A stretch of DNA of 64,000 nt from Nocardia jinanensis (GTDB taxonomy: Bacteria > Actinomycetota > Actinomycetes > Mycobacteriales > Mycobacteriaceae). The stretch lies in NCBI RefSeq assembly GCF_014645735.1, contig NZ_BMMH01000016.1:51940-115939 (forward strand), read 5' to 3'. This document shows positions 34,435 through 42,113 of this stretch, piece by piece. Made by a program: the position numbers and the translations under genes. The stretch's first letter is position 1, and each line of letters opens with the position of its first letter. Below the pieces are notes generated by a model that was given only the letters and a program-made list of their open reading frames with translations, searched no databases and was not told where the DNA came from.

Positions 34435-34542
34435 CGGATGGTCGACCTCTGTGGTCGGGGCCCGCCCCGGTTCTGGAGCGACGTAGCGAAGGAGCGCAGC
34501 GACTGAGCGAAGGAGCGAAGAACCGGGGTCAATAGGGCCCCG
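34435..34542 (+). repeat. 108-bp dispersed repeat, copy 1
   Basis: A 108-bp element after proA is repeated, inverted, at 63752-63859 with 102 of 108 positions identical by eye. It contains CCCCGGTTCT and AGAACCGGGG arms around a purine-rich core with repeated AGCGAAGGAGCG, and an outer GGGCCC pair. The stem-loop may terminate transcription after proA. It resembles intergenic REP/MITE-like elements seen across actinobacteria. Confidence 0.85.
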
Positions 34543-34619
34543 ACCCCGCGGCGCCGGAGGCGCCGCCATAAACACAGCCCGGTAGCGTGGGGTGGGAAAG
34601 TTCTACGGAAGGACGGCCC

Positions 34620-35513
34620 ATGGAGCCCGCGAGTTCCCCCATCACGCCGGTTCAGGAGCCGATCTTCGCATCGGTGGACGATGTGGTGCGCCGCCTCGCC
34701 GAGACCGGATACCTGGCCGATAAGGCCACTGCGACCTCGGTCTTCCTGGCCGATCGGCTCGGTAAGCCGCTGCTGGTCGAAGGCCCGGCGGGGGTCGGTA
34801 AAACCGAACTGGCGCGGGCTGTGGCCCAGACCGCGGACGCCGAACTGGTGCGCTTGCAGTGCTACGAGGGTGTGGATGAGGCGCGGGCACTCTACGAGTG
34901 GAACCACGCGAAACAGATCCTGCGGATCCAGGCCTCCAGCGAGAACGACTGGGCCGAGACCAAATCCGATGTGTTCACCGAGGAGTTCCTGCTCTCCCGG
35001 CCGCTGCTCACCGCGATCCGGCGCACCGATCCGACGGTGCTGCTCATCGACGAGACCGATAAAGCCGATGTGGAGATCGAGGGCCTGCTGCTCGAGGTGC
35101 TGAGCGATTTCGCGGTGACCGTACCGGAGCTGGGCACCATCACCGCCGCCCGCACACCGTTCGTCTTGCTCACCTCCAACGCCACCCGTGAGCTGTCCGA
35201 GGCACTCAAACGCCGGTGCCTCTACCTGCATCTCGATTTCCCGGACGAGGACCTGGAACGGCGGATCCTGGCGAGCCGGGTGCCGGAGCTCCCGCAGGCG
35301 GTCGCCACCCAGCTGGTCCGGATCGTGCACGTGCTGCGCGGGATGCAGTTGAAGAAACTGCCCTCGGTGGCCGAATCGATCGATTGGGCCCGCACTCTGC
35401 TCGCCCTGGGCCATACCGAACTCGACGACGCCACGGTCCGCGAAACTCTCGGCGTAGTGCTCAAACACCGTAGCGACCACCAGCGGGCGCTGGCCGATCT
35501 GAAACCGGCCTGA
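34620..35513 (+). CDS. MoxR-family AAA+ ATPase
   Basis: This 297-aa AAA+ ATPase has Walker A VEGPAGVGKTELAR near residue 60, Walker B TVLLIDETDKAD, sensor 1 LLTSNATRELSEALKRRC, and a C-terminal lid domain. It acts as a chaperone-like remodeller with the adjacent VWA protein (the MoxR-VWA or RavA-ViaA type pair; CoxD/CoxE subclass). ATG 34620 follows GGAAGGA. The VWA gene starts 2 bp after its stop, so the two are co-translated. Confidence 0.92.
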   Translation: MEPASSPITPVQEPIFASVDDVVRRLAETGYLADKATATSVFLADRLGKPLLVEGPAGVGKTELARAVAQTADAELVRLQCYEGVDEARALYEWNHAKQILRIQASSENDWAETKSDVFTEEFLLSRPLLTAIRRTDPTVLLIDETDKADVEIEGLLLEVLSDFAVTVPELGTITAARTPFVLLTSNATRELSEALKRRCLYLHLDFPDEDLERRILASRVPELPQAVATQLVRIVHVLRGMQLKKLPSVAESIDWARTLLALGHTELDDATVRETLGVVLKHRSDHQRALADLKPA

Positions 35514-35515
35514 CC

Positions 35516-36922
35516 GTGATGGCCACCGGCGACCAGCCGCTCGCCCCGCACGGGCTGCCGGGGCATCTGGTCGGTTTCGTGGAGGCGCTGCGGGCGCGCG
35601 GCATACCCGTGGGACCGTCGGAGACGGTGGACGCGGGCCGGGTGCTGTCGGTGCTGGACCTGATGGACCGGGAGACGGTCCGCGAGGGGCTGGCCTGCGC
35701 GCTGCTGCGGCGCACCACCCATCGCGGTACCTACGACGGGCTGTTCGATCTGTGGTTCCCGGTCGCATTCGGCGAACGCTCCGCCGCCGCGGAGATCGAG
35801 ATCCCGTACCGCGAGGACGGCCGGGTCGATATCCCGGAGTTGCGCCGCATGCTGGCCGAGATGCTCGCCGAGGAGGGATCCGGAGAGCAGCAGGCGCTGA
35901 TGGCCGCCCAATTGGTGGAACAGCTGGGTCAGTACCAGTCGGCGCGCGGTGCGTCGTTCTCGTCGTATCAGGCGCTCAAAGACGTACAACCGCAGACACT
36001 GCTCGCGCAGATCCTGGCCGCCATGGCCACCCCGGGGATGAGCGATTTCGAGACCGAGATCGCGCGCCGGGCCGCCCGCACCCGGATCGAGAAGTTCCGG
36101 CGCACGGTGGAGGCCGAAACCCGGCGCCGGGTGGCCGAACGCATCGGCAAAGAACGGGTCGCTTCCTACGGAGTCCCGCGGCAGGCCGAGGAAGTGGACT
36201 TCCTGCGTGCCTCGCAGACAGAGCTGGCCGAGCTGAAACGCAGCACGCAGCGGCTGGCGCGGATCCTGGCGTCGCGCCTCGCGGTGCGGCGCCGGCACGC
36301 CAAACGTGGCGAGATCGACCTGCGCAAAACCTTGCGCAAGTCCATGTCCACCGGTGGGGTACCGATCGACCTGGTGAACCGCAAACCTCGCCCCGGCCGG
36401 CCCGAACTGGTGCTGCTGTGTGATGTGTCGGGCTCGGTGGCCGGTTTCAGCAATTTCACATTGCTGCTGGTGAGCGCGTTACGAGAACAGTTCTCGAAGG
36501 TGCGGATCTTCGCGTTCGTCGATCACACCGACGAGGTGACCAGGTTCTTCGACCCGCACACCCAGCTCGACGAGGCCATGCAGCGGATTTTCGCCGAGGC
36601 CGATATCGTCGGCTTCAACGGCCACTCCGATTACGGCAGCGCGCTGACGAGTTTCGCCGAGGAGTTCCCCGACGCCGTCACCAGCCGCAGTTCGCTGCTC
36701 ATCCTCGGCGACGCCCGGACCAACTATCGGGACCCGGAGCTCGCGACGCTCGGCGAGCTGGTCGAGACCGCCAAGCACGCGCACTGGCTGAACCCGGAAC
36801 CACGCACCAACTGGGGGTCCGGCGATTCCGCCGCCGACCGGTACCAGCGGGTCATCGAGATGCACGAATGCCGGTCCGCCGCCCAGCTCACCGCTGTCGT
36901 CTCCCGGTTGCTGCCGGTCTGA
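35516..36922 (+). CDS. VWA domain protein, CoxE-like
   Basis: The 468-aa partner of MoxR has an N-terminal helical region with many charged residues. The VWA domain at ~295-465 carries an intact MIDAS (LLCDVSGSVAGFS) plus threonine/Asp elements further on (GHSDYGSALTSF, LILGDARTNY). GTG 35516 or ATG 35519 both fit. The stop TGA at 36920-36922 overlaps the ATG of a tiny leader-like ORF. Likely a metal-dependent binding platform in assembly of a cofactor-containing enzyme or in envelope stress. Confidence 0.9.
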   Translation: MMATGDQPLAPHGLPGHLVGFVEALRARGIPVGPSETVDAGRVLSVLDLMDRETVREGLACALLRRTTHRGTYDGLFDLWFPVAFGERSAAAEIEIPYREDGRVDIPELRRMLAEMLAEEGSGEQQALMAAQLVEQLGQYQSARGASFSSYQALKDVQPQTLLAQILAAMATPGMSDFETEIARRAARTRIEKFRRTVEAETRRRVAERIGKERVASYGVPRQAEEVDFLRASQTELAELKRSTQRLARILASRLAVRRRHAKRGEIDLRKTLRKSMSTGGVPIDLVNRKPRPGRPELVLLCDVSGSVAGFSNFTLLLVSALREQFSKVRIFAFVDHTDEVTRFFDPHTQLDEAMQRIFAEADIVGFNGHSDYGSALTSFAEEFPDAVTSRSSLLILGDARTNYRDPELATLGELVETAKHAHWLNPEPRTNWGSGDSAADRYQRVIEMHECRSAAQLTAVVSRLLPV

Positions 36923-36987
36923 TGCGATACCTCCGCCGACGCTTCGGCCGCCGCGGTCCGCCGGCCGACCCCGCAGACGAAGGCTGA
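36922..36987 (+). CDS. Leader-like micro-ORF (RYLR type)
   Basis: A 21-codon ORF starts on the VWA stop (TGATG) and encodes MRYLRRRFGRRGPP followed by a short acidic end. Its DNA (ATGCGATACCTCCGCC...GAAGGCTGA) is plainly related to the leader cassettes at 14876 and 62491, but the terminal Shine-Dalgarno has eroded and no downstream overlap is left. It lies 17 bp before nadD. Confidence 0.5.
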   Translation: MRYLRRRFGRRGPPADPADEG

Positions 36988-37004
36988 TCGGCCGGAAGGG
37001 GCCC

Positions 37005-37697
37005 ATGGCCGACCCGTTAAGCTCGACACTCATGCACGGAACAGGCCAGGGCGGACCCAAGCTGGGGGTGATGGGCGGCACCTTCGATCCCATCCACCAC
37101 GGGCACCTGGTCGCGGCCAGCGAGGTCGCGCACCGGTTCGACCTCGACGAGGTCATCTTCGTACCCACGGGGCAGCCGTGGCAGAAAACCGATCGGCAGG
37201 TGAGCCCGGCCGAGGACCGGTACCTGATGACGGTGATCGCCACCGCCTCCAACCCGCGGTTCTCGGTGAGCCGGGCGGACGTGGACCGGAGCAAGGTGAC
37301 CTACACCGTCGACACCCTGCGTGATCTGCGTACGCAGCATCCGGGTGCCGAGCTGTACTTCATCACCGGGGCGGACGCACTGGCCAGCATCCTCACCTGG
37401 CAGGATTGGGCCGAGCTGTTCGAGCTGGCGAAATTCGTGGGGGTCAGCCGGCCGGGGTACGAGCTGAACATCGACCATCTCGCCGACCATCTGCGAGGTA
37501 TGCCCGCCGACGCGGTCACCATGATCGAGATCCCCGCGCTGGCCATCTCGTCGAGCGAATGCCGCCGGCGGGCGGCCGAGGGGCGGCCGGTCTGGTATCT
37601 CGTACCGGACGGGGTCGTGCAGTACATATCGAAGCGGCATCTCTACGTGACCGCTGGAGCGGAAGGTAACGGAAACGTGAACGAGGTGCTGGCATGA
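37005..37697 (+). CDS. nadD: Nicotinate-nucleotide adenylyltransferase
   Basis: This 230-aa enzyme adenylates nicotinate mononucleotide to deamido-NAD. It has the nucleotidyltransferase signature GGTFDPIHHGHLVAA and the C-terminal ISSSECRRR (ISSTxIR motif), with FVPTGQPWQK and ITGADALASI between. ATG 37005 has GGAAGGGG; an internal ATG at 37032 would give a length closer to mycobacterial homologues. Its stop overlaps the next micro-ORF as ATGA. Gene order nadD-rsfS-gpgP is conserved in mycobacteria. Confidence 0.94.
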   Translation: MADPLSSTLMHGTGQGGPKLGVMGGTFDPIHHGHLVAASEVAHRFDLDEVIFVPTGQPWQKTDRQVSPAEDRYLMTVIATASNPRFSVSRADVDRSKVTYTVDTLRDLRTQHPGAELYFITGADALASILTWQDWAELFELAKFVGVSRPGYELNIDHLADHLRGMPADAVTMIEIPALAISSSECRRRAAEGRPVWYLVPDGVVQYISKRHLYVTAGAEGNGNVNEVLA

Positions 37698-37777
37698 GTG
37701 GTGCACGCCCGGAGGACAGCAGGACGAGTGGTGCACGCCCGGCGGCGGCTCGTGTGACCGCGGAGGTGGCGCGATGA
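37694..37777 (+). CDS. Gap-filling micro-ORF between nadD and rsfS
   Basis: A 27-aa ORF begins on the nadD stop (ATGA) and ends on the rsfS start (ATGA), bridging the gap exactly. It contains a 17-bp direct duplication (37696-37712 and 37726-37742), so SGARP occurs twice. The Shine-Dalgarno GGAGG for rsfS lies near its end. It may serve only for translational coupling. Confidence 0.45.
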   Translation: MSGARPEDSRTSGARPAAARVTAEVAR

Positions 37778-38253
37778 CCGCGACGGACGAAGCTGTGCAG
37801 ATCGCGACCATGGCCGCGCTGGCCGCGGACGAGAAGCTGGCCGCGGATGTGGTCGTGCTGGATGTCTCCGAACAATTGGTGATCACCGACTGCTTCGTGA
37901 TCGGTTCGGCGCCGAACGAGCGCCAAGTCAACGCGATCGTCGATAATGTCGAGGAGAAACTGCGCGCGGCCGGCCATAAACCGGTACGCCGGGAAGGGAC
38001 CCGCGAGGGCCGTTGGGCACTCTTGGACTATGTCGACGTGGTGGTGCACATCCAGCACAACGACGAACGTAATTTCTATGCGCTGGAACGGCTGTGGAAA
38101 GACTGCCCCGTCGTTCCGGTCGAGGGGATCGGCATGAGCGAGTCAGGCCCGCAGGCGGTAGCGGAGCGTGACCACGCAGGGCCCTCGCTCATGCCGCGTG
38201 GACACGGCGCGCCACCGGCCGCCGGAGAAGAAAGTGCTGGAGAAACCGAGTGA
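37774..38253 (+). CDS. rsfS: Ribosomal silencing factor RsfS
   Basis: This 159-aa protein blocks subunit joining by binding L14 on the 50S subunit. The DUF143 core (residues ~8-118) shows ADVVVLDVSEQLVITDCFVIGSA, RREGTREGRWALLDYVDVVVHI and FYALERLWKDCP. The core is normal, but ~35 extra C-terminal residues of low complexity follow (AVAERDHAGP...GEESAGETE), encoded by a segment with a perfect 12-bp inverted repeat. The stop overlaps the gpgP start as GTGA. Confidence 0.93.
   Translation: MTATDEAVQIATMAALAADEKLAADVVVLDVSEQLVITDCFVIGSAPNERQVNAIVDNVEEKLRAAGHKPVRREGTREGRWALLDYVDVVVHIQHNDERNFYALERLWKDCPVVPVEGIGMSESGPQAVAERDHAGPSLMPRGHGAPPAAGEESAGETE
38131..38195 (+). repeat. 12-bp inverted repeat inside the rsfS tail
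   Basis: GGCATGAGCGAG (38131-38142) and CTCGCTCATGCC (38184-38195) are perfect inverted arms separated by 41 bp, with an inner GGCCC/GGGCC pairing. The segment encodes the non-conserved C-terminal extension of RsfS. It could be an inserted palindromic element or an attenuation hairpin before gpgP. Confidence 0.75.
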
Positions 38254-38909
38254 GACAGAAAACCGGTGCGCGCACCCTGATCCTGTTGCGCCACGGGCAG
38301 ACCGAATGGAACGCCAACGACCGGATGCAGGGGCAGATCGATACCGATCTCACCGATCTGGGCCGGCGGCAGGCGAAAGAGGCCGCGCGGGAACTGGTTT
38401 CCCACAAGGCTATCGGCTTGATCTCCTCCGATCTGCGGCGGGCCTACGACACCGCGCAGGCTCTGGCGGAGCATTCCGGGCTGGAGGTGGTCCGGGAGCC
38501 GCGGCTGCGGGAGACCCATCTCGGGGACTGGCAGGGGATGGGGGATGTCGAGGTCGACTCCCTGTACCCGGGTGCCCGGCTGGAGTGGCGGATGGACGCG
38601 ACCTTCACCCCGCCCGGCGGTGAATCGAAGCTGGAGGTCGGTGCCCGCGCGCTGCCCGTCGTCCAGGAGTTGTTCGACGACCGGCAGGATTGGCCCGGCG
38701 CCTCTATGATTCTCGTGGCGCACGGCGGACTGATCGCCGCACTCACGGCCGCGCTGCTCGATCTGCCGCCACGGAACTGGCCGGCCCTGGGGGGCCTGGC
38801 CAATGCCAGCTGGGTGCAGCTGAGCAGTCACGGCCCGAGCCTGGAGAAGCCCGGCTGGCGTCTCGATGTGTGGAACGCAGCGGCGAAAGTAGCACCCGAT
38901 GTCATCTGA
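38250..38909 (+). CDS. gpgP: Glucosyl-3-phosphoglycerate phosphatase
   Basis: This 219-aa histidine-phosphatase-family enzyme has LILLRHGQTEWN (catalytic His), SSDLRRAYDTAQ, RLRETHLGDWQG and ILVAHGGLIAALTAALL. By position (nadD-rsfS-gpgP-octT) it corresponds to the mycobacterial phosphatase that makes glucosylglycerate for methylglucose lipopolysaccharide. GTG start overlapping rsfS. A general phosphoglycerate mutase-like phosphatase would look similar, so the specificity is from synteny. Confidence 0.85.
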   Translation: MRQKTGARTLILLRHGQTEWNANDRMQGQIDTDLTDLGRRQAKEAARELVSHKAIGLISSDLRRAYDTAQALAEHSGLEVVREPRLRETHLGDWQGMGDVEVDSLYPGARLEWRMDATFTPPGGESKLEVGARALPVVQELFDDRQDWPGASMILVAHGGLIAALTAALLDLPPRNWPALGGLANASWVQLSSHGPSLEKPGWRLDVWNAAAKVAPDVI

Positions 38910-39075
38910 AGACCTGAACCGGCAGATACCGGACGAACTGTTCCGGAAGGTATCCGCGAAACCGGAGCGTGCTCTACCCGACGCGCTGTTCGGCCCGGCG
39001 CCCGAGCAGGTGGAGGCCGAAACCACCGAGGACACCGGCCCCGCCGACGACGGCGACGTCCGGAGGGCAGTCTGA
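38899..39075 (+). CDS. Small acidic ORF between gpgP and octT
   Basis: A 58-codon frame starts at ATG overlapping the last 11 nt of gpgP and stops 19 bp before octT. The product (DLNRQIPDELFRKVSAKPE, DALFGPAPEQVEAETTED) is acidic and helix-prone, without known domain. It is too short to be listed by usual thresholds. The overlap and sensible composition suggest it could be real; there is no clear Shine-Dalgarno. Confidence 0.4.
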   Translation: MSSEDLNRQIPDELFRKVSAKPERALPDALFGPAPEQVEAETTEDTGPADDGDVRRAV

Positions 39076-39094
39076 ATACCAGGAGGGTCGCGCG

Positions 39095-39955
39095 GTGACA
39101 TCCACGACGGAGGGCGCGTATACGCCTGATCCGGAAACGAGTGGCCCGGAAACGGGTCCGGTCGCAGACCGCGGTACCGCGCAACGGATCGGCTCGGACG
39201 TGGAAGTCACGGTGGGCCCGGCGGCCACCCCCGCCGGGGACACCGATTCGCGGCGGCCCGTGCTGCTGGTGATCGCGGATTCGCTGTCGTATTTCGGCCC
39301 GAAGGGCGGCCTATCGGCCGATCATCCCCGTATCTGGCCGAATCTGGTGGCGGCCGAACTCGATTGGGATGTCGAACTCGTCGCCCGGATCGGCTGGACC
39401 TGCCGGGATGCCTACTGGGCGCTGATCGGTGACCCACGGGTGTGGGCGGCCGTACCGCGCGCCGGTGCTGTGGTCTTCGCGGTCGGCGGGATGGATTCGC
39501 TGCCCTCGCCGCTGCCCACGGCACTGCGCGAACAGATCCGCTATCTCCGGCCGGCGGGCCTGCGCCGGGTCGTGCGCTCGGTGTACCAGTGGATCCAGCC
39601 CCGGGCCGCGAAACTCGGCCGTCCGGTGGCGCTGCCGCCCGCGCTGAGCGTGGACTATCTGGAGCAGTGCCGGACGGCGCTCGGGCAACTACGGCCCGAA
39701 CTACCCGTTGTCGCGGTACTGCCCTCGGTACACGATTGCGCGGCCTACGGCCGGGTGCACAGCGGCCGCGCACCGGCCGTGCGGGCACTGGAGGCCTGGT
39801 CGGCCCGTACCGGTGTGCCGCTGGTGGATCTGAAGGCAGCGGTCCACGACAACATCTTCTCCGGTGACGCCAACCCCGACGGGATCCACTGGGGGTGGGA
39901 CGGGCACACCGAAGTCGCCAAAGCGATGGTGAAAACTCTGCAAGAGGTCGGGTGA
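39095..39955 (+). CDS. octT: SGNH-type acyltransferase/hydrolase, OctT-like
   Basis: This 286-aa protein starts at GTG with AGGAGG upstream. After a ~45-residue polar N-terminus, an SGNH-like fold follows with block I VIADSLSYFGP and block V DGIHWGWDGHTEV (Asp-His). WPNLVAAELDW and ARIGWTCRDAYWALI lie between. In mycobacteria the homologue beside gpgP is the octanoyltransferase of diglucosylglycerate in MGLP assembly. The call depends on synteny and shared motifs. Confidence 0.8.
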   Translation: MTSTTEGAYTPDPETSGPETGPVADRGTAQRIGSDVEVTVGPAATPAGDTDSRRPVLLVIADSLSYFGPKGGLSADHPRIWPNLVAAELDWDVELVARIGWTCRDAYWALIGDPRVWAAVPRAGAVVFAVGGMDSLPSPLPTALREQIRYLRPAGLRRVVRSVYQWIQPRAAKLGRPVALPPALSVDYLEQCRTALGQLRPELPVVAVLPSVHDCAAYGRVHSGRAPAVRALEAWSARTGVPLVDLKAAVHDNIFSGDANPDGIHWGWDGHTEVAKAMVKTLQEVG

Positions 39956-39958
39956 GGC

Positions 39959-40801
39959 GTGGCGGTCGTAGTCGTCACCGATTCGTCCGCCAGTCTGCCC
40001 GCGGAGTTGATCGGCGAACTGGGCATCCGGGTGGTGCCCCTGCATGTGCTGGTGGGCGACAGGGAGATTCGGGAAGGTATCGACGAGGTCGCCATCGACT
40101 ACGCCGCCGAGACCGTCACCACCTCGGCACCTTCGCCGGGTGAGCTCCGCGACGCCTACGTCGAAGCCCTGACCCGCAGCGGCGGTGACGGTGTGGTCGC
40201 GGTCCACCTGTCCCGGCAACTGTCGGCGACCTGGGAAGCGGGGCGGCAGGCCGTCCGGGATATGGACGCCACGGAGTCGGTATTGCTGGTCGATTCACTC
40301 GGCGCGGGCCTGGCGACCGGGTTCCCGGTACTGGCTGCCGCGCGATGCGCGGCAGCCGGAGGGGCCCTCACGGAGGTGTACGAGGCGGCGGTACGGGCAG
40401 CGTCGAGTTCCCATACGTTCTTCGTGGTCAACCGGACCGAACAATTGCGCCGCGGCGGACGGCTGAGTACAGCGGCGGGTTTCTTCGGCAGTGAACTGGT
40501 CAGCAAACCGGTGCTGCAACTGGTCCAGGGGCGGTTGGAACTGCGTGACAAGGTGCGTACGCGGTCGAAGGCATTCGCGAAACTGGTCGCGGCCGCCGCG
40601 GAAGCCGCCGGGGCGGGTACGGCCGCGATCGGTGTGCAGCATCTGGACGCCGCCGAGGCCGCGGAATCGGTGACGACGCAGCTGCGCGAACGCATTCCGC
40701 AGGCCGGGGAGATTCTCACCGCCGAATTCGGGCCGGCGCTGGCGGTCCATCTCGGGTTCGGTGCGGTCGGGGTACTGGTCCTTCCCGGCGGTTGCGGCTG
40801 A
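39959..40801 (+). CDS. DegV family fatty-acid-binding protein
   Basis: This 280-aa protein has the DegV signature VVVVTDSSASLPAEL, VVPLHVLVGDREIREG, TTSAPSPGEL, HLSRQLSATWEAGR and VVNRTEQLRRGGRLS. DegV (FakB-like) proteins hold a fatty acid in an internal pocket; in Firmicutes they present it to FakA kinase. No FakA homologue is here. It starts at GTG 4 bp after octT and likely belongs to the same operon. Confidence 0.93.
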   Translation: MAVVVVTDSSASLPAELIGELGIRVVPLHVLVGDREIREGIDEVAIDYAAETVTTSAPSPGELRDAYVEALTRSGGDGVVAVHLSRQLSATWEAGRQAVRDMDATESVLLVDSLGAGLATGFPVLAAARCAAAGGALTEVYEAAVRAASSSHTFFVVNRTEQLRRGGRLSTAAGFFGSELVSKPVLQLVQGRLELRDKVRTRSKAFAKLVAAAAEAAGAGTAAIGVQHLDAAEAAESVTTQLRERIPQAGEILTAEFGPALAVHLGFGAVGVLVLPGGCG

Positions 40802-40828
40802 AGCCCTGATATGGCTCCCGGCCATCGC

Positions 40829-40854
40829 TCATCCACAGGGCCGGGTTATCCACA
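40829..40854 (+). promoter_or_regulatory. Two DnaA-box-like sites
   Basis: TTATCCACA at 40846-40854 matches the DnaA-box consensus exactly, and TCATCCACA at 40829-40837 differs at one position. They lie 17 bp apart in the degV-comEA gap. They may affect comEA transcription, or may simply be incidental. Confidence 0.4.
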
Positions 40855-40917
40855 GGTTTACCGAACCCCCAGGTGGGAGTGGTCGATCGGCGCTGACCCG
40901 GGCCTAACGTCGCGGGC

Positions 40918-41817
40918 ATGGCACCAGACGACGAGCACGGGCGGGTACGCAGACAACTGGGCGGACATCTCGGGGAGTCACCGCGTGACGATCCAGGGGC
41001 GGGGCGCCAGTGGCCGGCGACCGCGCTCGCCGACGACGATGCTGTACGCACTCCGCGCTGGCTCGACGAGGAACCCGGCCCGGACGATTGGCGAGACCGC
41101 CTGATCCCCGCCCGATTCCGGGGCACACGCCTGGATGCCGGGCGGCGCGGGGTGGCCACCATGGCGGGTATCGGTCTGCTCACCGCACTCGTCACGGTCG
41201 TGGTGCTGCTGTGGGACCGGCCTGTCGCGCAATCGGTCCCACCGTTGCCCGCCATACAGCCGGCGGCTGTGCCGGTGGATTCCCCGGTACCCCCGGATAC
41301 TCCGCTCCCGGCGGGGGAGCCGGTGCCCGCCCGCGCGCAACCCGCCGAACTGGTGGTGAGCGTGGTGGGCCTGGTCAACCGGGCCGGTCTGGTGCGGCTC
41401 CCTTCCGGTGCCAGGGTCGCCGATGCGCTCTCGGCGGCGGGTGGGGTGCTCGACGGCGCCGATCTGGCCGGCCTCAACCTGGCTCAGCGGCTGGCCGACG
41501 GCGACCAGGTCCGGGTGGGGCCCACCGGATCGGGTGCACCGCCGCCGGGCAGCGCGACGATCAGCGGTGGCGCCGGAGGAACGGCGCCCGCCGGCGCGGC
41601 CGGTGATTCCGCCACTGCCACCGGTACTCCGGTGGATCTGAACGCCGCCACCGAAGCCGACCTCGACGCACTGCCCGGGGTCGGGCCGGTAACGGCCAAG
41701 GCGATCATCGCCTGGCGCGAAATCAACGGACGGTTCACCGAAGTGGAGCAGCTGGCGGAAGTCGACGGTATCGGCCCGGGCCGGCTGGCGCGGCTGCGCG
41801 AACTGGTGACCGTATGA
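40918..41817 (+). CDS. comEA: DNA-uptake protein ComEA
   Basis: This 299-aa protein has a long acidic cytoplasmic N-terminus and one membrane helix at ~80-100 (MAGIGLLTALVTVVVLLW). A Pro-rich linker leads to an SLBB domain (~140-205: VVGLVNRAGLVRLPSGARVADALSAAGG). The C-terminus has a helix-hairpin-helix pair (VDLNAATEADLDALPGVGPVTAKAI, VDGIGPGRLARL) that binds double-stranded DNA. It acts with ComEC in the membrane. Its stop overlaps a gap-filling ORF as ATGA. Confidence 0.92.
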   Translation: MAPDDEHGRVRRQLGGHLGESPRDDPGAGRQWPATALADDDAVRTPRWLDEEPGPDDWRDRLIPARFRGTRLDAGRRGVATMAGIGLLTALVTVVVLLWDRPVAQSVPPLPAIQPAAVPVDSPVPPDTPLPAGEPVPARAQPAELVVSVVGLVNRAGLVRLPSGARVADALSAAGGVLDGADLAGLNLAQRLADGDQVRVGPTGSGAPPPGSATISGGAGGTAPAGAAGDSATATGTPVDLNAATEADLDALPGVGPVTAKAIIAWREINGRFTEVEQLAEVDGIGPGRLARLRELVTV

Positions 41818-42113
41818 CGGCGTTTCCGCTGCGGGCGAGCGACTCCGAAGGCGCCGAACTGTCGCCGGGTGCAGATTCAGGTCGTCGGCTGTTGCACGAG
41901 CCGCGCGACATACAGGGGGTCCGCAGTCGGAGAACCGGTCGTGGCCCGGGGTCCGGTGCCCGGCGGAGCCGGTACAGCCGCACTCGGGAGACGGGTTCGA
42001 TACGAACGGTATGGGCCGCTCTCATCGATGACTTCACCGGCCACCCGGGTTGCGGGCGAGGCCGCCGACTGCTCTGGCAGATGGTGCGAATATTCGGACA
42101 GGTGTGCCGGTGA
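41814..42113 (+). CDS. Gap-filling ORF between comEA and comEC
   Basis: A 99-aa frame starts on the comEA stop (ATGA) and ends on the comEC start (GTGA), spanning the gap exactly. The product is Arg/Gly-rich (RSRRTGRGPGSGARRSRYSRTRETG) with a hydrophobic C-terminal stretch and no domain I know. It is probably not a conserved protein but may be translated to couple comEA and comEC. Confidence 0.4.
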   Translation: MTAFPLRASDSEGAELSPGADSGRRLLHEPRDIQGVRSRRTGRGPGSGARRSRYSRTRETGSIRTVWAALIDDFTGHPGCGRGRRLLWQMVRIFGQVCR

